Below, in pieces: positions 27,394 through 34,014 of a stretch of DNA of 64,000 bases; position 1 is the stretch's first letter, and each line of letters begins with the position of its first letter. The translations under genes and the position numbers were made by a program. This DNA comes from Neorhizobium galegae. GTDB lineage: Bacteria > Pseudomonadota > Alphaproteobacteria > Rhizobiales > Rhizobiaceae. The notes below the pieces were generated by a model. It did not search any database, was not told the DNA's origin, and saw only the letters and a program-made list of their open reading frames with translations. Location of the stretch: assembly GCF_017877135.1 (NCBI RefSeq), contig NZ_JAGIPH010000004.1:248001-312000 (forward strand), given 5' to 3'.

Positions 27394-27458
27394 TGCTCGG
27401 TTCGCACAGTCCATAAAAAGAATGCGCGCAAGCGCCTGCTATGCAATCTTTGTCCTGT

Positions 27459-27483
27459 GGAACAAAACAGCAGCTTCGTCGTT
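27459..27483 (+). promoter_or_regulatory. EcfG promoter for the DUF883/holin-like pair
   Basis: GGAAC (27459-27463), exactly 16 nt, then CGTT (27480-27483) matches the EcfG signature perfectly. The expected start is near 27490, giving a leader of about 120 nt before the ATG at 27609. Confidence 0.75.
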
Positions 27484-27608
27484 GACGGGCGAACCACCGG
27501 GCGCCGGACGCATACGGACGGGGGCATGTTTTTCTGTCGCCGAATTTTTCAGTCTGTCGCGCGCACCGCAGTCCTGCCAGGCAATTGCCATTTCTCAAGG
27601 AGATCCCA

Positions 27609-27935
27609 ATGTCCATGAATTCGCCGAATGAATTTCCGCGCACCGGCTCCCAGGCCGATATCGAACTGCAGTTGCAGCAGTTGCGCGAAGACATTGCAGC
27701 CCTTGCCCGCACGGTTGCCGCTGCCGGCTCTTCGAAGGCCGATGACCTGAAGAGCAAGGCCAAGCGCGCCTCGCATGATGCCATGGATGCCTCGGCCCAG
27801 ATGATGGATGCAGCCAAGGCGCAGGCCCTGTCGATGGAGCAGGACCTGGAGCGCCAGATCCGCTCCAAGCCGCTGCAGTCGGTCGCCATCGCTGCCGGCG
27901 TCGGCTTCCTGTTCGCGCTCCTGTCGCGCCGCTGA
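27609..27935 (+). CDS. DUF883 (ElaB/YqjD-like) ribosome- or membrane-associated stress protein
   Basis: The 108-residue protein has a long amphipathic helix (about residues 15-85, rich in Asp, Lys, Ala, Gln) and a single C-terminal membrane span followed by SRR, the layout of the ElaB/YqjD family. In E. coli these tail-anchored proteins bind ribosomes in stationary phase. The start is ATG 27609 behind AAGGAG. An exact EcfG promoter lies upstream and the gene sits next to the stress-response locus, which fits a general-stress role. Confidence 0.85.
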   Translation: MSMNSPNEFPRTGSQADIELQLQQLREDIAALARTVAAAGSSKADDLKSKAKRASHDAMDASAQMMDAAKAQALSMEQDLERQIRSKPLQSVAIAAGVGFLFALLSRR

Positions 27936-27937
27936 TC

Positions 27938-28384
27938 ATGGGCGGTCTTGCCCCTCTAATCGCCTCGCTGGTGTCGATGGACATGCGGTCCACCGTGCAC
28001 CGGCTTCGACGCAACACCGTTCTTTACGCCATTGCAGCGCTCTTCGTGCTGACGGCCTATGGGGCAGGCGTTGCGGCCTTTGCCGTCTATCTTGCCACCA
28101 TGATGAGCATTGTGGCGGCCCTTGGCATTGTGGCGCTTCTGGCGCTTGCCGTGGCTCTTCTCGTCTTCAGCATTGTCCTTTTGAAGAACAGGGCGGACGA
28201 GCGGCGGCGGCGGGAACAGGCCGCCGGCAACCGCGCGCTGATGATCACGGCGGCTGTCTCGGCCTTGCCTATCCTCCTCAAATCCCGGCCGCTTGCTGCC
28301 GCGGCAGTGGTGAGCGGCCTTGCGCTTCTTGTCACGCGCTTTATGGGAGCAGGCTCGGATAACGAGGCTGAGCCAGGCGCCTGA
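27938..28384 (+). CDS. Holin-like (YqjE-type) membrane protein
   Basis: The 148-residue protein has two adjacent membrane spans at about residues 30-80 separated by a short turn, a basic stretch KNRADERRRREQAAGN, and a further hydrophobic segment near the C-terminus. This is the pattern of the YqjE/holin-X superfamily, normally encoded directly after YqjD. It begins two bases after the DUF883 stop, so both are one operon under the EcfG promoter at 27459. The molecular function is not known; membrane association is the only safe claim. Confidence 0.7.
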   Translation: MGGLAPLIASLVSMDMRSTVHRLRRNTVLYAIAALFVLTAYGAGVAAFAVYLATMMSIVAALGIVALLALAVALLVFSIVLLKNRADERRRREQAAGNRALMITAAVSALPILLKSRPLAAAAVVSGLALLVTRFMGAGSDNEAEPGA

Positions 28385-28420
28385 CGCTGATCAAGACCAA
28401 GACGATGATGGCCGGCGTCC

Positions 28421-29179
28421 TCAGATGAAGGGACGCTGGCCTTCGTCCGTCGGACGCCAGCCGGCAATGTCGAACAGCCTTTCCCTCTCCAGCACTTCCG
28501 AGCCTCGGTCGAGCCAACGCAGGACATTGGCATCCGACAGCCGGCGCAGCGTCTTGTTGGTATGAACCAGCGACAAGCCGAGCGTATCGGCCACATGCTG
28601 CTGCGTCAGCGGCAGGATCTTCGCTCCGTCCTCGTTGAAAATGCCCGTCACATGGGCGCGGTGATCGAGGAAGGCGAGAAGATAGGCCGCCCGCTCCAGC
28701 GCCGTGCGCCGGCCGATGCTGAGCAGGTGTTCGTCCAGCATGGATTCTTCGCGGGAGGCGATCCAGGTGAGGTCGTAGCCGAGCGAGGGGTGCTTTCGAA
28801 ACAGCGATGTCAGCCTGTCGCGTTCGAAGATGCACAGCGTCATGCGCGTCAGCGCCTCCACCGAATGCAGCATTTCCCGCATCAGATTGCCCTGCAGGCC
28901 AACAAGGTCTCCAGGCAGGATGTAATTGAGGATCTGCCGGCGACCATCCTCAAGGATCTTGTAGCGAAAGCCCCATCCGGCCAGTACCGTATAGAGCTGC
29001 GGATGCATCTCGCCTTCCACGATGATCGTGGCGCCCGGATCGACGGCCAGCTCCCCGATCTTGAAGGTTGATACAAAGCCGAGTTCTTCCGGCGTGAAAT
29101 CGCGGAAATTCTCACGGCGACGCAAGGGACAGAGGTTGCAGGGGATGCGGGGAGGACTGAATGGTTTCATTTGAGCCAT
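28421..29179 (-). CDS. Crp/Fnr family transcriptional regulator
   Basis: The 252-residue regulator has an N-terminal cyclic-nucleotide-binding-like beta-roll (about residues 35-150) and a C-terminal winged helix (LPLTQQHVADTLGLSLVHTNKTLRRL, near 190-215). The N-terminus has only two cysteines, in PCNLCPLRRR, which is too few for the FNR iron-sulfur cluster ligand set, so oxygen sensing by that route is doubtful. It lies between the DUF883 operon (convergent, 36-bp gap) and a divergent degenerate receiver. Rhizobial stress loci often carry such a gene, but no target site can be recognised here. Confidence 0.85.
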   Translation of the reverse strand: MAQMKPFSPPRIPCNLCPLRRRENFRDFTPEELGFVSTFKIGELAVDPGATIIVEGEMHPQLYTVLAGWGFRYKILEDGRRQILNYILPGDLVGLQGNLMREMLHSVEALTRMTLCIFERDRLTSLFRKHPSLGYDLTWIASREESMLDEHLLSIGRRTALERAAYLLAFLDHRAHVTGIFNEDGAKILPLTQQHVADTLGLSLVHTNKTLRRLSDANVLRWLDRGSEVLERERLFDIAGWRPTDEGQRPFI

Positions 29180-29312
29180 GAAGGGACCGGAGACGCGACA
29201 AGTTGCTCCATCCTAGCTCAAGAATGCGACACGGCATGTGTCTTTTTTAAATGACCCTCATGATTGGGAGTGATCTACGCCTTGGCTCACGTCATCAATC
29301 GGGAACCACCGT

Positions 29313-29693
29313 GTGCATGTCCTCATTATCGACGTCGAATATCTCGTGGCTCTCGAGGCCGAACAGGTCTTGACCGAAAAACTGGGCTATACAGCCGAAA
29401 TCGCTGTGCCTCGCGAGATCGCGCACGCCTTGGAAAGCCGACCATTCGACGTGCTCTTCCTCAACGCCTCGCTTCTGACGCCACCTGTCGAGGATGCAAT
29501 CCGTCTGCGCCTGTCGGAAGGCGCCGGCGTGGTTTTTTCATCGGTCGATCGCATGGTCCAACGCGGCGTGCCGGGATTTCCCGGCATTCCGGTGATTGCG
29601 CGTCCATTTGATGATGAGGAACTTGTCGCTATGGTGCAGCGGGCGGCACAGCAGACGATCGGCTTTATCGCGTCAACTGCCGAAGGCGCGTGA
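29313..29693 (+). CDS. Degenerate stand-alone receiver (pseudo-response regulator)
   Basis: The 126-residue protein starts at GTG 29313 and has the receiver fold pattern: VLIIDVEYLVALEAE for the first strand and helix, FDVLFLNASLL for the third strand, and IPVIARPFDDEELV for the last strand. The phosphoacceptor Asp is replaced by Asn (LFLNAS) and the conserved Lys before Pro-Phe is Arg. It therefore should not be phosphorylated and may act as a binding partner or decoy. It is convergent with ecfG and the two 3' ends overlap by 21 bp. A role in the stress pathway is inferred from position only. Confidence 0.75.
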   Translation: MHVLIIDVEYLVALEAEQVLTEKLGYTAEIAVPREIAHALESRPFDVLFLNASLLTPPVEDAIRLRLSEGAGVVFSSVDRMVQRGVPGFPGIPVIARPFDDEELVAMVQRAAQQTIGFIASTAEGA

Positions 29694-30239
29694 TGTAATT
29701 GCAGCATCGCCCGGATCCGGGCCGAAATCGCTTTCCCCGGAAACGCCCAGGATTTCCTGCAATCGCGAGCGGGCACGCGAAACGCGGCTCTTGATGGTGC
29801 CGACGGCGCATCCGCAGATGGAAGCGGCTTCCTCATAGGCAAAGCCTGCGGCGCCGACCAGAATGATGGCTTCGCGCTGGTCGTCGGGCAAAGTATCGAG
29901 GGCCTTGCGGAAATCCTGCAGGTCCAGGCGGCCATATTGTTCCGGGTGAACGGAAAACCGCTCGCTGAACAGGCCATCGGTATCTTGCACTTCACGGCCA
30001 CGCTTGCGCATCTGGCTGTAGAATTCGTTGCGCAGGATCGTAAACAGCCAGGCGCGCATATTGGTGCCGGCGGTGAAGCTGCCCTGGTTTGCCCAGGCCT
30101 TCATGATCGTGTCCTGAACCAGGTCATCGGCCTTGTCATGGCGCCCGGTCAGTGAGACGGCAAAGGCGCGCAGATTGGGCAAAGATGCCAAGAGGTCGCG
30201 CTTGAAGGCGCGATCGACGTCCTCGTCCTTGCTGGTCAT
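29673..30239 (-). CDS. ecfG: EcfG, general stress response ECF sigma factor
   Basis: The 188-residue sigma factor has region 2 (DDLVQDTIMKAWANQGSF, NMRAWLFTILRNEFYSQMRK) and region 4 (LPDDQREAIILVGAAGFAYEEAA, then GTIKSRVSRARSRLQE). This is the ECF15/EcfG class, which directs RNA polymerase to GGAAC-N16/17-CGTT promoters under general stress in alphaproteobacteria. Its start overlaps the nepR stop by four bases, the standard nepR-ecfG pair, so the sigma factor and its inhibitor are translated together. It should be autoregulated from the divergent promoter at 30483-30507. Confidence 0.95.
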   Translation of the reverse strand: MTSKDEDVDRAFKRDLLASLPNLRAFAVSLTGRHDKADDLVQDTIMKAWANQGSFTAGTNMRAWLFTILRNEFYSQMRKRGREVQDTDGLFSERFSVHPEQYGRLDLQDFRKALDTLPDDQREAIILVGAAGFAYEEAASICGCAVGTIKSRVSRARSRLQEILGVSGESDFGPDPGDAAITSRAFGS

Positions 30240-30451
30240 TTCGTTTTTACCGCCTTGGCGTTTTTCTCCGCCTCATCGAGACGCTCAAGAAGCTCCAGAA
30301 ATCGATCCGGAATACCTTCCTCTTGCACAGCGTCGTAGAATTCCCGTAGCTTTCGGGAAATCGACGCGTTCGGCTGCATTGCGCCCGGCCGGAAGTTGTT
30401 CGATTGTGCTGTTGTCATCTTATCTTTGTTTCTGGTCTCGTCGTCACTCAT
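30236..30451 (-). CDS. nepR: NepR, anti-sigma factor of EcfG
   Basis: The 71-residue protein has the NepR core of two helices: ISRKLREFYDAVQEEGIPDRFL and LELLERLDEAEK. NepR binds EcfG in the absence of stress and is pulled away by phosphorylated PhyR. The start is taken at ATG 30451 (MSDDETRN); the frame stays open to 30568, but that extension would run through the promoter. It lies directly upstream of ecfG and is divergent from phyR, the conserved arrangement of the stress locus. Confidence 0.92.
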   Translation of the reverse strand: MSDDETRNKDKMTTAQSNNFRPGAMQPNASISRKLREFYDAVQEEGIPDRFLELLERLDEAEKNAKAVKTK

Positions 30452-30482
30452 CACAGGCGCCTGTTGCGATATCGTTCCGTTA

Positions 30483-30507
30483 AATGCGTGGGCTGAAAAA
30501 AAGTTCC
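30483..30507 (-). promoter_or_regulatory. EcfG-type promoter of nepR-ecfG
   Basis: On the minus strand GGAAC (30507-30503), 16 nt, then CATT (30486-30483), one mismatch from CGTT. Its -35 box forms, with that of the divergent phyR promoter, a perfect inverted repeat: a run of seven A then GTTCC at 30496-30507, mirrored at 30516-30527. Confidence 0.65.
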
Positions 30508-30515
30508 CATGTCTC

Positions 30516-30540
30516 GGAACTTTTTTTTGCCGCATCCGTT
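30516..30540 (+). promoter_or_regulatory. EcfG promoter of phyR
   Basis: GGAAC (30516-30520), 16 nt, CGTT (30537-30540) is an exact EcfG signature. The start should lie near 30547, with a GGGGAG ribosome site and ATG at 30584. It makes phyR part of a positive feedback loop. Confidence 0.8.
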
Positions 30541-30583
30541 GATACCACGTTAATTGCCCATTGGGCATCAGGGGAGATTCTGA

Positions 30584-31378
30584 ATGTCACTTACCTCACG
30601 CATTGCGTCCCACCTTCCTTACCTGCGCCGCTATGCCCGCGCGGTCACAGGATCGCAGACCTCGGGGGACGCATATGTCGCTGCGGTCTTGGAGGCATTG
30701 ATTGCAGATGTTTCCATTTTTCCGGAAACGTCCAAGGACCGCGTTTCGCTTTACAAACTGTTTGTCGCCATTTTTGGTTCCACCTCAATCGAGATCCGCC
30801 CGATCGAGTCTCCCTTTGCCTGGGAACAAAGAGCCGTCGCAAATCTTGCCAACCTGCCGTCGCAGGCGCGCCACGCGTTTCTGCTGATTTCGGTGGAAGG
30901 GTTCACCATCGAGGAAACGGCCGAGATTCTGGGCGTCAGTGCCGAGGAAGCTACCCGCCTTCTCGATGAGGCCTCGCGCGAAATTTCACGGCAGGTCGCG
31001 ACCGAGATCATGATCATCGAAGACGAGCCGCTGATTGCGCTCGATATCGAGCAGATGGTGCAGGATCTTGGTCACCGCGTCACCGGCATTGCCCGCACCC
31101 ACAAGGAAGCCGTGGCGCTGTTCCAGACCTCGCAACCAAAGATGGTGCTTGCCGATATCCAGCTTGCCGATGGCAGCTCGGGCATCGATGCCGTCAACGA
31201 GATCCTGAAATCATCGAGCGTCCCGGTCATCTTCATCACCGCCTTCCCGGAGCGGCTTTTGACCGGCGAACGGCCTGAGCCGGCTTTCCTGGTCACCAAG
31301 CCTTTCAACCCGGACATGGTGAAGGCCCTGATCAGCCAGGCGCTGTTCTTTAACGACACCGTCAAGGCCGCCGCTTGA
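30584..31378 (+). CDS. phyR: PhyR, anti-anti-sigma response regulator of the general stress response
   Basis: The 264-residue protein joins an N-terminal sigma-like domain (about 1-140, with LPSQARHAFLLISVEGFTIE resembling sigma region 4) to a canonical receiver (about 145-260). The receiver keeps the acidic pair in MIIEDEP, phosphoacceptor Asp near residue 191 (MVLADIQ), Thr in FITAFPE and Lys in VTKPF. On phosphorylation the sigma-like domain binds NepR and frees EcfG. It is divergent from nepR-ecfG and preceded by an exact EcfG promoter. Confidence 0.96.
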   Translation: MSLTSRIASHLPYLRRYARAVTGSQTSGDAYVAAVLEALIADVSIFPETSKDRVSLYKLFVAIFGSTSIEIRPIESPFAWEQRAVANLANLPSQARHAFLLISVEGFTIEETAEILGVSAEEATRLLDEASREISRQVATEIMIIEDEPLIALDIEQMVQDLGHRVTGIARTHKEAVALFQTSQPKMVLADIQLADGSSGIDAVNEILKSSSVPVIFITAFPERLLTGERPEPAFLVTKPFNPDMVKALISQALFFNDTVKAAA

Positions 31379-31702
31379 TTTTCGACAAAACGCGCCGCTC
31401 CTGATGATGGCATGACAGTTTTCCGGAACATTCCCTGCGGCGATGCGTTCAGTCGCTGCGAAATTCACCGGAAGCTGCTCTGCCATTTCAGTCGCGGGGC
31501 GTCTTACCAGATAAGAAGGCAGGTCTAGACGTTGATTATAGTATTCGGGTCACATCCTGTGGCCCAGATCTTGCGTCCACTCCTGCCTTCCCTGTCTTTT
31601 ATTCATTGCCGTTCGGGTTGTTCCTGAGGGGCGTAGGTCCTATAAGGTGTTGCATTGGCCGGGCTGCAAGTTCCACGGTCAATCGGAAAGGGCGGAGTAA
31701 AA
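31379..31702 (+). other. Long gene-free stretch between phyR and the HWE kinase
   Basis: This 324-bp region holds the EcfG promoter at 31425-31449 and then about 250 bp without a convincing coding frame. A long-range complement, AAGGCAGG near 31520 against CCTGCCTT near 31585, could fold into a stem with a small inner CACATCCTGTG hairpin. A CCCTGTCTTTT stretch follows, only weakly terminator-like. It is either a long structured leader of the kinase mRNA or hides a small RNA. Confidence 0.4.
31425..31449 (+). promoter_or_regulatory. EcfG promoter upstream of the HWE kinase
   Basis: GGAAC (31425-31429), exactly 16 nt, then CGTT (31446-31449). The predicted start near 31456 lies about 250 nt before the kinase start codon. 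Confidence 0.7.
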
Positions 31703-32716
31703 TTGTTGTCACATCAGCTGACATGGCAACAGGCTGGTGAGAGTGACGACAAGTTGCGTGAGTTTTTCATGCCAGCCCTTGTCGATCTCGGAGCGAGCGT
31801 GATCATCCAGGATCTCGACCGCAATTACCTGTTCGTTACCAATCTCCCGTCCGTATGGTCTGCCGGTTTGGCCGAATCCCCTAGTGACAGCAGCCTTTTT
31901 GGTGGTGATATCGCCGAAAAGCTGAAGATGCTGAAGGATGGCATCACCGAACCGGGCCAGAAGAAGCATCTCGAGATTTCCGTCAATTCCGACGAGATTT
32001 ATGAGTTTCGCGTGCAGGCGGTCGCCTTGGCGGCGGGCGGCGTGCACCTGGTCACCACCATCGTCGATCGGTCGGAAGAGCGCCATCGCGAGCGTTTGCT
32101 GCGCGCATTGTTGCGCGAGGTGAGCCATCGCTCGAAAAACCTGCTCGCCATCATCCAGAGCATCGCGCTGCAGACGGCCCGTTATTCCGTCTCGCTCGAC
32201 ATGTTCCTGAACAAGTTTCGCGGTCGGCTCTATTCGCTGTCGCAGTCGCAGGATCTCATCACCGATTCCAGCTGGCGCGGTGCTTATTTCTTCGAGCTTG
32301 TGCGCCAGCAGACGGACAAATATCTGCCGGAACACCAGCAGCAGGTGAAGGTGAGCGGCGACGACGTGCTTCTGTCACCCAATGCGTCGCTGCATCTGGG
32401 ACTTGCTTTGCACGAGTTGATCGTCAACGCCGTCAGCCACGGATCGCTGGTCAAAAGCGGTCGCGCCATCGCCATCAGCTGCAACCGTGTCCAGGCCAAT
32501 GGCCAGGATTGTCTGGAAGTGCGCTGGGAGGAGGGGCTTGCGCTCGTCGCCGGCCGTCTGGATGCGCGCGAGGAAGACAGCCTGAAGGCGCATTTCGGCA
32601 GCACCGTGCTGGAACGGGTCGTGCCGGCCTCCGTCAACGGCAAGGCGCATTACGTCATTACGCCGGAGCGCATCAGCTACAGCCTGGTGTTCCCGCTCGA
32701 GCACGCCTCCGAATAG
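31703..32716 (+). CDS. HWE-family sensor histidine kinase, candidate PhyR kinase
   Basis: The 337-residue cytoplasmic protein has a PAS-like sensor (about residues 20-120) and an HWE-type transmitter: H-box LLREVSHRSKNLLAIIQ with His near 142, N-box LALHELIVNAVSHGSL near 234-249 and the WE signature in LEVRWEEG. HWE and HisKA_2 kinases phosphorylate PhyR in other alphaproteobacteria, and this gene sits directly after phyR behind an EcfG promoter. GGCGGAG precedes two successive TTG codons at 31703 and 31706; either could be the start. The frame is open to 31655. PhyR as partner is inferred from position. Confidence 0.85.
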   Translation: MLSHQLTWQQAGESDDKLREFFMPALVDLGASVIIQDLDRNYLFVTNLPSVWSAGLAESPSDSSLFGGDIAEKLKMLKDGITEPGQKKHLEISVNSDEIYEFRVQAVALAAGGVHLVTTIVDRSEERHRERLLRALLREVSHRSKNLLAIIQSIALQTARYSVSLDMFLNKFRGRLYSLSQSQDLITDSSWRGAYFFELVRQQTDKYLPEHQQQVKVSGDDVLLSPNASLHLGLALHELIVNAVSHGSLVKSGRAIAISCNRVQANGQDCLEVRWEEGLALVAGRLDAREEDSLKAHFGSTVLERVVPASVNGKAHYVITPERISYSLVFPLEHASE

Positions 32717-32848
32717 GAGCGCCGCACCCTGTGTGCGGCCTGCCTTTGAGGCGAAACCAAATTTTCCTTCATGAGATGAGATTGCAAGCCCGCAGCGGTC
32801 GCACGGTATCTGCAAGAAAGCAGTCGCATCACGGATGCTGCCGGGCAT

Positions 32849-32887
32849 AAAAAAACGGTCTCGATTTCCGGGGAAATCGAGACCGTT
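32849..32887 (-). terminator. Strong intrinsic terminator of the small RNA
   Basis: AACGGTCTCGATTT (32854-32867) pairs perfectly with AAATCGAGACCGTT (32874-32887) around a 6-nt loop. On the minus strand it is followed by seven T residues, the classical form of an intrinsic terminator and of Hfq-bound RNA ends. It may also stop read-through from the HWE kinase on the plus strand, though no T-run exists in that direction. Confidence 0.85.
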
Positions 32888-32958
32888 GGTCTCTTCGAGG
32901 GGGATGAAGAGGCATCTGGAAGCTTGAAGGGCGGGGGGACGGGGGCGCTTCCAGATGT
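32849..32958 (-). ncRNA. Candidate stress-induced small RNA with C-rich loop (GsrN-like design)
   Basis: On the minus strand an exact EcfG promoter (32989-32965) predicts a start near 32958. The transcript begins with an 11-bp perfect stem, CATCTGGAAGC (32957-32947) with GCTTCCAGATG (32923-32913), closing a 23-nt loop in which the first 18 nt are almost all C. A linker of about 25 nt follows, then a 14-bp terminator stem and a run of seven T residues ending at 32849. Total about 110 nt. The C-rich loop could pair with G-rich ribosome sites of target mRNAs, as known for GsrN in Caulobacter. No coding frame of note lies within it. Homology to GsrN is not shown, only similar design and control. 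Confidence 0.65.
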
Positions 32959-32964
32959 ACTAAG

Positions 32965-32989
32965 AACGGGCATCCCGTCTGTTGGTTCC
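32965..32989 (-). promoter_or_regulatory. Orphan EcfG promoter, drives the small RNA candidate
   Basis: On the minus strand GGAAC (32989-32985), exactly 16 nt, then CGTT (32968-32965). No protein gene follows before the opposite-strand kinase ends, only a hairpin and terminator. Confidence 0.75.
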
Positions 32990-33050
32990 GCGCCTCTGCA
33001 AAAAAAATCTCCTTTTTATTATTTCGCAAAAAAAGCTGGCCGGATGGCAG

Positions 33051-33071
33051 AAGCGCCCCGGCGGGGCGCTT
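33051..33071 (-). terminator. Hairpin ending the minus-strand peptide transporter operon
   Basis: AAGCGCCCC pairs with GGGGCGCTT over a 3-nt loop, 23 bp after the permease stop codon. Seven T residues occur about 17 bases further on the minus strand. This is probably a terminator with a displaced T-run or a 3' end stabiliser. Confidence 0.6.
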
Positions 33072-33093
33072 GAGGATGAAAGCCGCGACCGCC

Positions 33094-34014
33094 TCAGCGT
33101 GAGACGGTGCGCGGGTCCAGCGCATCGCGGATGGCATCGCCGACATAGTTGATGCTGAGCACCGTGAGCGAAATCGCAAGCCCCGGCCACATGACGCGGG
33201 AAGGGGTGATCTGCAGAAAATTCGTGCCGTCAAACAGCAGGCGCCCCCAGGTCGGAAAGTCGGACGGGAAGCCGAGCCCGAGGAAGGAGAGAGCGGATTC
33301 GGTGATGATCGCCGCGGCAATGCCGAGCGTTGCCGAGACCATGATCGAGGAGAGCACATTGGGCAGAATATGCCGTAGCACGATGCGGTATTCCCGCATG
33401 CCGCTACTCTTGGCCGCCAGGATGAATTCCTGGCTTTTGACCGCCAGCACATCGCCGCGAACGATGCGGGCGGTATGCATCCAGCTGGTAATGCCGATGA
33501 CGAAGACGATCAGGATGAAGATGCCGGTTTCCGGGCCGAAGGCGGTGCGCAGCGTGTCGCGAAACAACAGGATGATCACCAAAAGCAGCGGCAGCAGCGG
33601 CAGGGCGAGAAAGAGATCGGTCAGCCGCATCAGCGGCCCGTCCAGCCGGCGGAAGTAGCCGGAGAGAACGCCGATGAGTGTGCCGAGCAGCAGCGAGAGC
33701 AGCATGGCGGTCATGCCGACCGCAAGCGAGATCTGCCCCCCGGCCATCACCTGCGCCAGCATGTCGTGGCCGAGATTGTCGGTGCCGAACGGGTGCAGCA
33801 GCGACGGCCCCTGGTTCTTGGCACGGATGTCGATCTTGTTCGGGTCGATGGTGTGGATCAAGGGCCCGACATAGACGATGAGCAGGATGGCGATGAACAC
33901 GATGAGGCCGGCGACGCCGCCCTTGTGGGCACCGAACTTGCGGCGAAACAGCGCCATCGGCGTTTCGTTGGCCGCGCGGGTATCGGCCAGCGCGGCAGCG
34001 GCTGTGTCAGTCAT
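33094..34014 (-). CDS. Peptide-type ABC transporter permease (DppC-like, third system)
   Basis: The 306-residue permease starts at ATG 34014, overlapping the upstream permease stop by eight bases; the frame stays open to 34056, but that part duplicates the neighbour. It has the DppC signature FGTDNLGHDMLAQVMAGG and the EAA loop EFILAAKSSGMREYRIVLRHILP, and ends with NYVGDAIRDALDPR. It pairs with the DppB-like protein encoded just upstream on the same strand. The ATPase of this system is probably the fused protein encoded at 38311-40152. Confidence 0.9.
   Translation of the reverse strand: MTDTAAAALADTRAANETPMALFRRKFGAHKGGVAGLIVFIAILLIVYVGPLIHTIDPNKIDIRAKNQGPSLLHPFGTDNLGHDMLAQVMAGGQISLAVGMTAMLLSLLLGTLIGVLSGYFRRLDGPLMRLTDLFLALPLLPLLLVIILLFRDTLRTAFGPETGIFILIVFVIGITSWMHTARIVRGDVLAVKSQEFILAAKSSGMREYRIVLRHILPNVLSSIMVSATLGIAAAIITESALSFLGLGFPSDFPTWGRLLFDGTNFLQITPSRVMWPGLAISLTVLSINYVGDAIRDALDPRTVSR

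Larger units (their letters stand above)
32717..33093 (-). other. Gene-free stretch holding a small RNA gene and hairpins
   Basis: Between the HWE kinase (plus) and a peptide-type permease gene (minus) lie 377 bp with no convincing protein gene. The part 32849-32989 on the minus strand contains a complete EcfG promoter, a C-loop hairpin and a terminator. The part 33051-33071 is the hairpin that ends the transporter operon. The remainder, 32717-32848, shows nothing I can assign. Confidence 0.6.

Noticed and set aside
29180..29312. Search for an FNR/Crp box (TTGAT-N4-ATCAA) before the Crp/Fnr-type gene
   Set aside because: No sequence with both half-sites was found; autoregulation cannot be supported.
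29302..29330. GGAAC just before the pseudo-receiver gene, considered as an EcfG promoter
   Set aside because: There is no CGTT at 16-17 nt, and a start would fall inside the coding region.
30452..30568. Longer nepR starting upstream of ATG 30451
   Set aside because: The extension would be encoded by the -35/-10 region of its own promoter and is unlike NepR proteins.
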